DNA from: a virus
Reading direction: 5' to 3' (one strand)
Length of the DNA: 51,590 nt
IMG/VR virus record: IMGVR_UViG_3300023176_005023
Span: 1-51,590 of that record
This document shows positions 8,761-16,976 of this stretch, piece after piece; the stretch's first letter is position 1, and every line of letters starts with the position of its first letter. The position numbers and the translations under genes were made by a program. The notes below the pieces were generated by a model. It searched no databases, was not told the origin of the DNA, and saw only the letters and a program-made list of their open reading frames with translations.

Positions 8761-9321
8761 TTAACCTCTATACAAATAAAGATCTACGGGAACACATATT
8801 CGTAATGACGAATAATACGGGTTAACATGATGATATGTAAAACTTGGAAATATCATAAAATCTCCAGTTTCTGGTTGGTGGTGATGTCTTTCAAACATAG
8901 GATCAAACCACTCATCATATCCTCTATTAGCATTACTTCTTGGATCTGAGAAAACGATATCCCCACCAGAACTCCGATCCTCTGCTAATACATAAAAGAC
9001 TGCCGACAAATGAGCTCCGGAATGATTATGAATTGTCATAGAATAATCTTTGCCGTGGCCGGTTATCCATCCTTTCATCTCATACTGGCGATAGTCTGTA
9101 ATCTTTTTACCTATAGTTTTATTCAAATACTCATCAAACTTTTGATAAACCATCTCTTCAAAGTCAATAATAACATCCGAGCCGTCATCCATAATGTTAT
9201 AGCCGCCAAGATCGCTAGGCGGTGATTGCAAATCATACTCAGTAAGAATATGCTCAGCAAGACCGGGCACATTAAACTTACCTTTTGCTACTTGAGTAGG
9301 CCATAAGTTTTCAATAATCAT
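8761..9321 (-). CDS. 2OG-Fe(II) oxygenase-like protein (third of three)
   Basis: This 186-residue protein carries the pattern of the phage and cyanobacterial putative 2OG-Fe(II) oxygenases: TIHNHSGAHLSAVFYVLAED (H98, H100), GGDIVFSDPRSN, then GDFMIFPSFTYHHVNPY (H164/H165) and SLRICVPVD with R174, the usual 2-oxoglutarate-binding Arg. I start it at the ATG at 9321, not an ATG at 9354 that would overlap the upstream gene by 32 bases, because AGGTG lies 5 bases before 9321 and homologues begin with such a MIIENLWPTQ phrase. These enzymes hydroxylate proteins or small molecules using Fe(II) and 2-oxoglutarate; the substrate is unknown. The first ligand motif is HxH rather than the classic HxD/E. 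Confidence 0.78.
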   Translation of the reverse strand: MIIENLWPTQVAKGKFNVPGLAEHILTEYDLQSPPSDLGGYNIMDDGSDVIIDFEEMVYQKFDEYLNKTIGKKITDYRQYEMKGWITGHGKDYSMTIHNHSGAHLSAVFYVLAEDRSSGGDIVFSDPRSNANRGYDEWFDPMFERHHHQPETGDFMIFPSFTYHHVNPYYSSLRICVPVDLYLYRG

Positions 9322-9322
9322 A

Positions 9323-10018
9323 TCACACCTGCGCCGGATCGTAGCCACTTTCATGGCCTTCTGTTTTCACACCATTATAAGTCATGATTCTTTCCACGTC
9401 CGGGTGAATTGACAGGTTACAAACTACAGTTACTCTTTCATTACCAAAGTATTGAGTGACATTGTGCCAGATATAAGTTGGGACAATAACCATTCTTCGA
9501 GCTCTCGTATCCACCTCATAGATCTGAGGATTTCTCATGCCGGGATTTGTATGAAATGACGGATCCCAAAGTTGTAGTACTCCACCTTCCTTATCATTAT
9601 CAACATCATCTAAGTAGAATAAACCATATGCTAATGAACCAGGATGTGTATGCAAAGCAATATAATCGCCTTCTTTCATGACAGGCATTTGCCCATGTTG
9701 GTTTGCTATCATTTCATCGATTTGTTGTTTTGTAAGAGTATTACCTTCATACGATTCGGCGAGCTCAAGAAAACCTTTTTTAAACTCTTCTCTCACCTTA
9801 TCTAAGACTGGAAACAGCTTAATGTTTTCTTCTGTAAATAAAGGAAAAGGATCTGAGTTTACATGATATCCTGGCTCTCCAATGCCGTGCTCATAATGAT
9901 GAGTCCATGTAGCATGAGCACATATTCTTAGTTCATCCATTTCTTCGTCTGTAAAAGGAAGATTATCTTTAATTAAAATGTGAGTTGGATGAATTTTTAC
10001 AATACTTGGATTATCCAT
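9323..10018 (-). CDS. 2OG-Fe(II) oxygenase-like protein (second of three)
   Basis: The protein has 231 residues. The double-stranded beta-helix signature is DYIALHTHPGSLAYGLFYLD (H123, H125), GGVLQLWDPSF, RRMVIVPTYIWHNVTQYFG (H185) and NERVTVVCNLSI (R195). It belongs to the same broad group as the downstream gene but is clearly diverged from it, so this is not a recent duplication. The N-terminal 110 residues are mostly helical. AAAGGTGA precedes the ATG, and a TATAAATA lies 46 bases upstream inside the 3' end of the neighbouring gene. Protein hydroxylation is a plausible role; related genes are common in T4-like marine phages, where the substrate is generally unknown. Confidence 0.78.
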   Translation of the reverse strand: MDNPSIVKIHPTHILIKDNLPFTDEEMDELRICAHATWTHHYEHGIGEPGYHVNSDPFPLFTEENIKLFPVLDKVREEFKKGFLELAESYEGNTLTKQQIDEMIANQHGQMPVMKEGDYIALHTHPGSLAYGLFYLDDVDNDKEGGVLQLWDPSFHTNPGMRNPQIYEVDTRARRMVIVPTYIWHNVTQYFGNERVTVVCNLSIHPDVERIMTYNGVKTEGHESGYDPAQV

Positions 10019-10022
10019 ATTT

Positions 10023-10526
10023 TCACCTTTCCATAATATTAAATTCTATATTTGCCACATCTCTATTTATAGTCTTTTTTAAGTTTATCACTCTATGCCT
10101 AAATTCGTCCGTTTGATTTAAAACCACGATATCATATTTCTTTGGATATATTGTAACACGATTGGGTGAATTTTCTCTTTTGATTTCAATCCCGCCACCA
10201 GTTGATTCATCCATGTCTGTTAAATACATTAAGAAAGCTATATTAGATCCTTCTATATGATCTGTGTGCCATGTATCTGTTTGTTGATCTATACCTCTCC
10301 AAGCATCTACATTACCAAAAATAGAATCTTTGTCTTTTAAAATTAAACGATTTATTTTCTTTTGAGTTTTTCTTAAAAGCCACAAACCTATTGGCCAATA
10401 ATGAATTGGATATTTCGCTCCATGATTCTTTATCATTGGACATCTATAGAACCACTTTAAATAAGTAAAGAGTCGTGGATCATTAAAATGATCGTATCCT
10501 TCTATTTGTAGCTTTTCATAATTCAT
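10023..10526 (-). CDS. 2OG-Fe(II) oxygenase with complete HxD...H...R set (first of three)
   Basis: This 167-residue protein is the most canonical of the three: TWHTDHIEGSNIAFLMYLTD holds H87-T-D89, GGGIEIKRE follows, and YPKKYDIVVLNQTDEFRHRV supplies H144; R155 in TINRDVANIEFN is the likely 2-oxoglutarate ligand. The length and layout match small prolyl-hydroxylase-like oxygenases. The start is weakly supported (no strong ribosome binding site) but overlaps the upstream stop by ATGA, suggesting coupled translation. Substrate unknown; the collagen-like fibre and the CHxS protein in this window are candidate targets by context only. Confidence 0.82.
   Translation of the reverse strand: MNYEKLQIEGYDHFNDPRLFTYLKWFYRCPMIKNHGAKYPIHYWPIGLWLLRKTQKKINRLILKDKDSIFGNVDAWRGIDQQTDTWHTDHIEGSNIAFLMYLTDMDESTGGGIEIKRENSPNRVTIYPKKYDIVVLNQTDEFRHRVINLKKTINRDVANIEFNIMER
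10064..10071 (-). promoter_or_regulatory. Possible T4-type late promoter inside a coding region
   Basis: A perfect TATAAATA on the minus strand in the 3' end of the first oxygenase gene, 46 bases before the ATG at 10018. The spacing is like that of the intergenic copies here. In AT-rich DNA a few such octamers occur by chance. Confidence 0.4.
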
Positions 10527-10933
10527 TCATCTACAGATTCTAAAATCTCTTCTTTGTAATATTCATATATATCTGGCACCATACCAGTCATATCAACTTC
10601 ACCGATAGCATCAAGAATAGCATCATACGTATAACGATCTTCATCGTATGGAACAAAGTAAGGATCGTGCGGTAATAGTTCTGAGTCGTTTAATGTATCA
10701 TAGAAATCTTCTTCAAAATCATCACCAATCCATGTCGCATAACAAATCGCTACTACATAAGATTTAGATGGGTAGATCCATTCATCTACATATTCTTCGA
10801 AGTGGCGAACTGCTTCTGTAATAATATCCTCGCCTTCTACTAAATTAATTTCTACGTCTCTCAGATCATCTTTATATTCTGCATCTCCGTTGACCATACT
10901 GAAATATTGCTGCCTGATTTTCCATTCTTTCAT
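10523..10933 (-). CDS. Acidic protein of unknown function
   Basis: The 136-residue protein is strongly acidic and rich in Asp, Glu and Tyr (for example DDFEEDFYDTLNDSELLPHD and EDRYTYDAILDAIGEVD). I do not recognise a family. The first 35 residues (MKEWKIRQQYFSMVNGDAEY) are mixed, then VRHFEEYVDEWIYPSKSYVV suggests an alpha/beta fold. It overlaps both neighbours (1 base upstream, 4 bases downstream) and has GAGG before the ATG, so it is translated with the radical SAM/oxygenase group. An accessory or antirestriction-like acidic protein are both possible; nothing decides between them. Confidence 0.6.
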   Translation of the reverse strand: MKEWKIRQQYFSMVNGDAEYKDDLRDVEINLVEGEDIITEAVRHFEEYVDEWIYPSKSYVVAICYATWIGDDFEEDFYDTLNDSELLPHDPYFVPYDEDRYTYDAILDAIGEVDMTGMVPDIYEYYKEEILESVDE

Positions 10934-11679
10934 TATGCCTCGTATTCCTTTAGTAATTGTGCCTTATCACAAAAATCTAGATATGCACTGGTGACTTTAT
11001 AGTGATTATAGAAAAATAACTTCTTAATTCTTTCCCATATGTTTCTTTCTACCATTGGGTAACCAAACGTAAATACGATTGATTCGTAATGAGTATATTC
11101 ACGATTCATTTGAATATTCCAAAACTTGGTAAGATCCTCGTCGGTGTATGGTTTATCTCTCCTGTCTGCAATAGGAGAGTTAGCGAACGAGAAATCATCG
11201 TAAACTATATGTAGGTGTATTGCGTCAGACCACCAAGGTACTGGTTTCTTTGGCCTTTCGACTGTATTTATTGCGTTGTCATACCAGTAAATATCACAAC
11301 GAAGTTTATTCACTTCTTCTATAAATTCTTGCTTCTGCTCTTTTGTATTAAATACGACTCCTATATACCTGTGTCTGGAATCGTCGTGGCCTTGACAACT
11401 TGTGTATGTCAAGTAGCCTTTCTTATGTAACTCAAGTACTGCCCTCTTCACACCGGGCTCTAAATTTTTATCGATTATATCTGAGTACTGACTTACAAAT
11501 GTGCTTACATATTGCCCAAGATGATCTCGGAACATGTAAGTTCTTCCGTTGACGAGATGTAGATTACCTTTTTCAAACATAGCATAACGATGACCATCTT
11601 CTACACTTCGTAAATGAGGATCGTCTTTTCTGCTATATTCTTGTTGATACTGTACTCTATACTCGTACTGCGTCTTCAT
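10933..11679 (-). CDS. Unknown protein with a TSCQGH motif
   Basis: The protein has 248 residues and no confident family. A notable motif lies at about 86-108: LHKKGYLTYTSCQGHDDSRH followed by YIGVVF, in which a Cys and a His sit in a loop after a helix. SC(Q/E/S)G(H/R) motifs occur in several poorly characterised phage and plasmid proteins. The C-terminal half is rich in Tyr, Trp and His (HLHIVYDDFSF, FWNIQMNREYTHYES). It overlaps the preceding radical SAM gene by 23 bases and touches the acidic protein gene, placing it firmly in the modification operon. A metal-binding or substrate-handling role is a guess. Confidence 0.6.
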   Translation of the reverse strand: MKTQYEYRVQYQQEYSRKDDPHLRSVEDGHRYAMFEKGNLHLVNGRTYMFRDHLGQYVSTFVSQYSDIIDKNLEPGVKRAVLELHKKGYLTYTSCQGHDDSRHRYIGVVFNTKEQKQEFIEEVNKLRCDIYWYDNAINTVERPKKPVPWWSDAIHLHIVYDDFSFANSPIADRRDKPYTDEDLTKFWNIQMNREYTHYESIVFTFGYPMVERNIWERIKKLFFYNHYKVTSAYLDFCDKAQLLKEYEA

Positions 11680-12580
11680 TATACCATTCTAGTAGGTTGA
11701 AATAACCGTTGCAACCGTTTTGTTTTGGTGGGAATGCTACAAATTTGTAGTGCTCGGTTAAACACTTTCCAAAATATTTGCATTGCTTACATATATCTGA
11801 TACACCACTGTTCTTTTCTTTTATGGTCCATTGCTCATATTCTAGAAAGGATTCCAGTTCCGTAAAGCTTTCGTTACCAAGTAGGTCGAAATCCAATACA
11901 CCAAACTTGCCGCTAGGAGTAATATACACATGATCATCGCTAAAGGCGTTATAATTGCCATCTAAACATTCCTCTATCTTATCTTGATTTATGAATTGAA
12001 AGTTCTTCTCAATAGGACTATCAATCCATTTCATAATAAACTCTTCGTATTCAAGATCAGTAACATACTGCTTACGATGAGTTGTAGAGCTGAATGGTTT
12101 AATCTCTACAGCAATCAGATTGCCTAGAGTGTTAAACATATTAATCATATAGTCTACATCTTCATTTATAACATATTCTGATGCTAATGTCAATACCGAA
12201 AATGGTCTATTTAACTTAAGCATATTACCGAACACGATCATCTCTTTCTCGCGAGCACCAAAATCATATGATACAGATAGATCAATATCTTCTCTAAGAA
12301 ATGATTTACGTATTGCAGAAAGATTGGTAATAATCGAGATCGTACATTCGTATTTATCTTTGATTCTATCGATCAAATCATCTAAATATGTATCAGGTAG
12401 AATACCAATCTCACCACCATAAAGATCGATGTGTGTCACAGTAGGCTTAATCTCACTTAATCGTGCCATAATTGTGTCAATAGATGTAGTTGTTCTGTCA
12501 CGTAGTTGTTCTTTACTTAGATAGCAGAAATCACAATTAAAGTTACAAAAATAGGTAGGGTTAATCGATACTGAGAACAT
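11657..12580 (-). CDS. Radical SAM enzyme with short SPASM-like C-terminus (fifth of five)
   Basis: The protein starts MFSVSINPTYFCNFNCDFCY; C12, C16 and C19 form the CxxxCxxC [4Fe-4S] site that cleaves SAM. HIDLYGGEIG is the GGE motif that contacts the SAM amino group. The end holds CKQCKYFGKC (Cx2Cx5C) and a later GCNGYF, a reduced SPASM-type auxiliary cluster region. I start it at the ATG at 12580 because GAGGA lies 5 bases before it; another in-frame ATG at 12592 has no such site. SPASM proteins typically modify ribosomally made peptides or proteins. It overlaps the upstream radical SAM gene by 20 bases and the downstream gene by 23. Confidence 0.85.
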   Translation of the reverse strand: MFSVSINPTYFCNFNCDFCYLSKEQLRDRTTTSIDTIMARLSEIKPTVTHIDLYGGEIGILPDTYLDDLIDRIKDKYECTISIITNLSAIRKSFLREDIDLSVSYDFGAREKEMIVFGNMLKLNRPFSVLTLASEYVINEDVDYMINMFNTLGNLIAVEIKPFSSTTHRKQYVTDLEYEEFIMKWIDSPIEKNFQFINQDKIEECLDGNYNAFSDDHVYITPSGKFGVLDFDLLGNESFTELESFLEYEQWTIKEKNSGVSDICKQCKYFGKCLTEHYKFVAFPPKQNGCNGYFNLLEWYNEDAVRV

Positions 12581-13613
12581 CAATTTCCTCATTCACATAT
12601 GGGGTTACACTATTTGGATCTAACCCGTTAATTTCTAGAATACGAGGGGCAAGAGATTTCATATGTTTACAATGAGATTCTGCTTGCCCTTCTCGCTTCA
12701 TATCACGCACTGTCTTTTTACAGCCATTGCATATTTCAAACATGGGACAACTATAACAGGCTTGCTTTAATGTTTGAATATTAAAGTCATCTTGTAGTGG
12801 AGTGGAAAATCCTCCGTTTAACTCATGTTCAAAGGAGATAGGATAATCCCTATCATCACCAAAGGAACCACAAGAATAGTAATCGCCTCCAGGATTGAAG
12901 GCCCGTATGTGTTCGTCGCATCGACGATTTTGTGGACAACTTGTTGCATTACCTTTTAACCTCCGCATCATTTGCTTGGTATTATATTCCCACTTCCACA
13001 GACCTCGATCGTAAATTTCGATGTAAGTCTCATAAATCTTACTTAGTCTGTAAGTGGACCCTTGTATACCAGAGGCCATAGCATAATTGAGTTTGCATTC
13101 GACATCCATTTCCTTAGCAAGCTCAACATTACGAATAGCATCTGGTGCATCTTCATCAGTCATAACTGCAATAAAATCTGGACGATATCCAACAAGATCT
13201 AGCATCTTATTCGATGCCAACCAGAAATCTTTCTCTGTGAAGATTGTGTAATCGCCTTTTAAACGACCTTTACCATATTGGAAACTGGTACATATTCCTA
13301 GACGTGGGTGGCGAAACAAATCTATCCACTTCTCTGGCTTTACAACAAAAGGCCATAAATTGGTTGTGAAACTAATATTCGCAGGATAGTCATGCTCATC
13401 TAAATGATCTATAATCTTCCAATAATAACTAGGTTCCACCATCAAAGGGTCGCCACCATTTACGATAATGGTGCGAGTGTGAGGATACCTCTTTAAAAAT
13501 TTGAAAATATAATCATGATCCAAAAGCTTTGCTTTATTCGGATCAATATCTGTAGACGAACAGAAAGTACACTTAAAGTTGCAAGCTTCTGTCGGCTTTA
13601 TTATTAGTTCCAT
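12561..13613 (-). CDS. Radical SAM/SPASM enzyme (fourth of five)
   Basis: The 350-residue enzyme has ELIIKPTEACNFKCTFC at the N-terminus (C11, C15, C18: CxxxCxxC) and TIIVNGGDPLMVEPSYY as the GGE-like motif with Asp in place of Glu. The C-terminal third has the spaced cysteines of a SPASM domain: CPQNRRCDEH, YYSCGSF, CYSCPMFEICNGC and SHCKHM. These would hold one or two auxiliary [4Fe-4S] clusters. The family modifies peptide substrates or acts as an anaerobic sulfatase-maturase-type enzyme; the target here is unknown. The gene overlaps the upstream one by 41 bases and the downstream one by 20. Confidence 0.88.
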   Translation of the reverse strand: MELIIKPTEACNFKCTFCSSTDIDPNKAKLLDHDYIFKFLKRYPHTRTIIVNGGDPLMVEPSYYWKIIDHLDEHDYPANISFTTNLWPFVVKPEKWIDLFRHPRLGICTSFQYGKGRLKGDYTIFTEKDFWLASNKMLDLVGYRPDFIAVMTDEDAPDAIRNVELAKEMDVECKLNYAMASGIQGSTYRLSKIYETYIEIYDRGLWKWEYNTKQMMRRLKGNATSCPQNRRCDEHIRAFNPGGDYYSCGSFGDDRDYPISFEHELNGGFSTPLQDDFNIQTLKQACYSCPMFEICNGCKKTVRDMKREGQAESHCKHMKSLAPRILEINGLDPNSVTPYVNEEIDVLSID

Positions 13614-14634
13614 TCAATAATTCCATCATCAAAGTTTTAGGTGCAGGACAAACGTCACCTTGCCATTCAAGTTGGTGGCAGTCGGAGTGGCAATAGGCAA
13701 ATACCGGACACGAATAGCAACGTGGATCTCTTATGACTTGTTCGTCGATAATTACCTTTTGCCGCCCCTTGCTATTTATAACGTCTTCTACTGATTGTTT
13801 AATATTGCCATAATGATCGGTAGGAGCAGCGTTAGGGCAGCCAGCAATAGTACCATCCGCATTAATCGTAAATAATTTTTGTTCACAATCTCTGCAAAAC
13901 GTTCCTTGGTGTAAGAGTCCTTTTTCAAATTTGTTATAGACCGTTTCCATGAAGACATCTTCAAACTCCTCTCTTATATCATAACATTCCTCATATGCTC
14001 TCATAAAGAAATCTTGAAGTGCTGCATTCGTAGGATAAAGCTTTTCGCCATATAACAAAGCATTACCATTACCGGTAATACGTTCCCAAGATATTTCCGT
14101 GATGCCAAGACCTCTCAAATAATCAATCATTTCTCGAGGAGACCTATTGACAACGTCCTTAGATAATGATACAAATGCTTTAAGAATGAATCCTTGATCT
14201 ACTAAGAATCTTACGTTGTCTTCCCAAAGCTTTTCTTGCTTTTCATTTGCAAAGCGTATTGTTGGATCCCATGATGTTCCAATACGTTTACCTGTCATTA
14301 CACGAGAAAAGAAATCTAATCTATCATCTGTTAACTTATATGTAAGATTAGTTGTAATACCGAATGAACCTCTTACGCCCCATACGCTTTGTACTCTATT
14401 ATAGAATTCAAATAGATCTTCGGTTTTAGCAAGCATAGGCTCGCCACCGTGATATTCAAAGTGGCATATTTTTGTGCCATCATATAACTGATTAACCCAG
14501 TTAGCGGTAGCCACTGGGTCAAAGTATATTTTAGCTCCGTTGATTCCGCTTGTAAAGCAGTGGAAGCAATTTAAGTTACACGTCTCCGTGGTCTTGACGT
14601 ATACACTCAGATTGCTCTGTATCGGACAAACCAT
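13573..14634 (-). CDS. Radical SAM/SPASM enzyme (third of five)
   Basis: The 353-residue enzyme has YVKTTETCNLNCFHCFTSG with C19, C23 and C26, and HFEYHGGEPMLAKTEDLF as the GGEP motif. Its SPASM end is the most classical of the set: FCRDCEQKLFTINADGTIAG, then CPNAAPTDHYGNI, then CYSCPVFAYCHSDCHQLEW and VCPAPK. This order resembles anSME-like and peptide-modifying SPASM proteins. It overlaps the cupin gene by 59 bases, the longest overlap in the window, and the only ATG near the CxxxCxxC motif is the chosen one. AAGGA lies about 13 bases upstream, which is weak. Peptide modification is the most likely role by family. Confidence 0.88.
   Translation of the reverse strand: MVCPIQSNLSVYVKTTETCNLNCFHCFTSGINGAKIYFDPVATANWVNQLYDGTKICHFEYHGGEPMLAKTEDLFEFYNRVQSVWGVRGSFGITTNLTYKLTDDRLDFFSRVMTGKRIGTSWDPTIRFANEKQEKLWEDNVRFLVDQGFILKAFVSLSKDVVNRSPREMIDYLRGLGITEISWERITGNGNALLYGEKLYPTNAALQDFFMRAYEECYDIREEFEDVFMETVYNKFEKGLLHQGTFCRDCEQKLFTINADGTIAGCPNAAPTDHYGNIKQSVEDVINSKGRQKVIIDEQVIRDPRCYSCPVFAYCHSDCHQLEWQGDVCPAPKTLMMELLNGTNNKADRSLQL
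13773..13780 (-). promoter_or_regulatory. Possible T4-type late promoter inside a radical SAM gene
   Basis: A perfect TATAAATA on the minus strand about 160 bases before the ATG at 13613. The distance is longer than for the other copies, so chance is a real alternative. Confidence 0.25.
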
Positions 14635-15073
14635 AACTAAACATTAATCCTTCTCGTACATTCAATGCTCTGTGAGGAGTATCTGCGGGTATTTGCCAAA
14701 AGTCTCCCTCCTCAAGATTATGAATAACGTCGTTCACTTCAATTGTTTTATGACCAGCACTTACATGTAATAATACATCAACTGGGTCGGTATGTACACC
14801 AAAACTTGGCGATTCTTTCCAGTATCTAAAAGCATGAATGGTGCCTTCTTTAAAGCCACAAACGTGTTCGATACCTTCAACCTTTATTGTATCATTAGAT
14901 TCTGCAAGCTTTACTTGTACCTTTGCTAAGTACTCATTGTAGTCATCTGATACTATTTTAACATCTTTTCCACGATTGTCAATATATAATGTGCGATCAT
15001 ACATATAAGCTTCATGGCTTAGTACGTATTCTTCAAAGTCTTCGTAGGACCATTTTAAATTAGGCAGTTGCAT
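14576..15073 (-). CDS. Cupin protein with HxD...H triad, possible Fe(II) oxygenase
   Basis: The 165-residue protein is a single-domain cupin: SFGVHTDPVDVLLHVSAGHK forms the first motif and EEGDFWQIPADTPHRALNVR the second. H94-T-D96 and H134 are placed like the facial triad of cupin-fold 2-oxoglutarate oxygenases, so it may bind Fe(II); a sugar-binding or non-catalytic cupin is the alternative. It sits between two radical SAM genes (overlaps 59 and 14 bases) and is transcribed and probably translated with them. AAAGGAAC lies about 9 bases before the ATG. A role in the same modification pathway follows from position only. Confidence 0.75.
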   Translation of the reverse strand: MQLPNLKWSYEDFEEYVLSHEAYMYDRTLYIDNRGKDVKIVSDDYNEYLAKVQVKLAESNDTIKVEGIEHVCGFKEGTIHAFRYWKESPSFGVHTDPVDVLLHVSAGHKTIEVNDVIHNLEEGDFWQIPADTPHRALNVREGLMFSYGLSDTEQSECIRQDHGDV

Positions 15074-16976
15074 ACTCTAGTTCCTTTGTTTGAGTAGGCT
15101 GAGAAAATGCCCTTACAAAGAGTTCGTTAAGAAGAATGATTTCATTATCGTCTTGTGTGAGTTCCATGATGCATTCTAATCTAGATTTGTTGCCAATAAT
15201 TCTTTTCAATCCACGAGGTGGAGTGTCTGGATTCAAAATGTCTACAATATTTTCGTGCACTTCGTCAAAACCAGGAATACAATCACGAATTACAGCGTAA
15301 CACATTCTGCAAAACTCTGCTGGAGTAAGAACATCTTTAAATGTGTCATAATGCTTTTGCAAAAGAATATTACCACAAACATTCATAAACCACATCTCAT
15401 GAAATTCTTCGCGAGTAAATGAATAGCAAGATGCAATTGTTTTAAAGTAAGACTTTAGGCCACGATATAGACCATATCTATTATCAGCCCCGCCTTCTTC
15501 AATAACATCGGTATAGCATTCCACAACTTCAATATCATACTTTTTTATATATTCAGGATCTGTAAGTTCAGAATCTGGTAGGAACATATAGTCATGTCTC
15601 CATGAACCGTACGATTTAAAGTTATAGTAAATCTCATACTCATTATAGAAGTCATCTATAGTAGATCCAGGCATTCCTAGAATTAATTCTACGGGTGGCT
15701 TTGGATAACCTTCAACGTTGCAACGCTGATTAATATGGCGCGCGAGTGCTAACTTATCTTCTAAATTTAGATCAACTCTATTTACTACATCCATAGCTTC
15801 TTTACTAATACTTTGGATACTTACTGTTGGAACTACTGAGATATAAAGAGCTTCGCCTTCTGCTGCTTGCTTTCTTCTAATATCATCTTCCCAGTCTTCT
15901 CCATCTTGCTCACCAAAATTATCAACCATTCCACGGCTCGTATTCTGTTCATTGAATACGTGAATTGTGGTACCCATAGCCTGATTTTCTGCCGAGCCCA
16001 TAAAGAACAATGCATGAGAACCTTGCTCAGGTACAAACACTTCTGAGTGCTTCTCTTCGCCTGTTCCTAACGTGTCAAACCATGCATCAACAAGTTTCTT
16101 TCTTCTTGCAAGGTCTCTTGATTTAAAAGTTGAGATGTCGGTAAGATTAAATCCATTCTTAAAGGTCCAATCAAAGATCTCGATGTCTCTTTCTAAGAAT
16201 GCGCCGAAGTTTGCATCGGTAAGATAAGCATCTCGGAAGCCTGCGTCTTTCAAAGCCTCAACATCTCGCTTATAAATGTCTAGATCTTTCTTATAGATCT
16301 TAGTACCAATACCTCCGCCCCATTCACAGAATGCACACTTAAATGGACAGCCACGAGTAGATTCTAATGCCATGAATGGCTCAAGTACCTGAGTACGAGC
16401 CCACTCGCGCATTTCTTTAAGATAATCCATATGTTCTTCATAAACAGAATAATCTTGGTCTGCGATATTTAGAACACCTTTTTTATTTGAGCGCCATTCC
16501 CAAGTTACATCTTCATGTTTTGGCCATTGATTTAAATTATTAAAATATCCATCAAGCAGAGAGTTCATGAATATTTCGCCGGGCTTGGTTACCTGACAAA
16601 TATAATCATATAGTTCATATCTTAGATTCATTAGTTTTGGCTCGTTACGACCAATATGAGGTCCGCCGATTACTGTAATAGCTTCTGGGTTTTGCTCTCT
16701 TACGAGCTTAGCAACCTCATCGCACATCTGATAGTTCCAAATATATGAACTAAAGCAGTATACGTCAAGAGGTTCTCCCTGCTCCATATCTTCTTTAATT
16801 TCTTGGAAAGATCGATACACGTCAAATTTGTATGTTGCAGGAACAAACTCTACTTTATCGGGATACATTCCCTCATGTTTATAATGACTTTCTAACATCA
16901 TCCACGTCAAATTAGACGGCGTTTGCCAATCTGCATGAGGTGGTGACATGTAACCTAAACGTAATTTTTTACTCAT
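15060..16976 (-). CDS. B12-binding-type radical SAM protein (second of five)
   Basis: The 638-residue protein has an N-terminal Rossmann-like region (about 1-140) of the cobalamin-binding radical SAM type: KLRLGYMSPPHADW, PLDVYCFSSYIWNYQMCDEV and AITVIGGPHIGRNEPKLM. I see no DxHxxG base-off motif, which many members lack. The radical SAM core follows with MALESTRGCPFKCAFCEWGG (C210, C214, C217). Between the barrel parts there is an Asp/Glu-rich segment (about 320-385, containing NFGEQDGEDWEDD). VELILGMPGSTIDDFYNEYE is the usual late barrel motif. Such enzymes often methylate unactivated carbons or rearrange peptides and small molecules; the reaction here is unknown. It overlaps the upstream gene by ATGA. 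Confidence 0.85.
   Translation of the reverse strand: MSKKLRLGYMSPPHADWQTPSNLTWMMLESHYKHEGMYPDKVEFVPATYKFDVYRSFQEIKEDMEQGEPLDVYCFSSYIWNYQMCDEVAKLVREQNPEAITVIGGPHIGRNEPKLMNLRYELYDYICQVTKPGEIFMNSLLDGYFNNLNQWPKHEDVTWEWRSNKKGVLNIADQDYSVYEEHMDYLKEMREWARTQVLEPFMALESTRGCPFKCAFCEWGGGIGTKIYKKDLDIYKRDVEALKDAGFRDAYLTDANFGAFLERDIEIFDWTFKNGFNLTDISTFKSRDLARRKKLVDAWFDTLGTGEEKHSEVFVPEQGSHALFFMGSAENQAMGTTIHVFNEQNTSRGMVDNFGEQDGEDWEDDIRRKQAAEGEALYISVVPTVSIQSISKEAMDVVNRVDLNLEDKLALARHINQRCNVEGYPKPPVELILGMPGSTIDDFYNEYEIYYNFKSYGSWRHDYMFLPDSELTDPEYIKKYDIEVVECYTDVIEEGGADNRYGLYRGLKSYFKTIASCYSFTREEFHEMWFMNVCGNILLQKHYDTFKDVLTPAEFCRMCYAVIRDCIPGFDEVHENIVDILNPDTPPRGLKRIIGNKSRLECIMELTQDDNEIILLNELFVRAFSQPTQTKELEYATA

Noticed and set aside
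8761-9321. HNH motif (IHNHSG) as an HNH endonuclease
   Set aside because: The surrounding residues follow the 2OG-Fe(II) oxygenase layout, with the distal His and Arg in place, and lack the zinc Cys pairs or beta-beta-alpha pattern of HNH nucleases.
9322-9354. Earlier ATG at 9354 for the third oxygenase gene
   Set aside because: It would overlap the upstream gene by 32 bases, and the ATG at 9321 has an AGGTG site at good spacing.
12581-12592. Earlier ATG at 12592 for the fifth radical SAM gene
   Set aside because: It has no ribosome binding site, whereas the ATG at 12580 has GAGGA 5 bases upstream.
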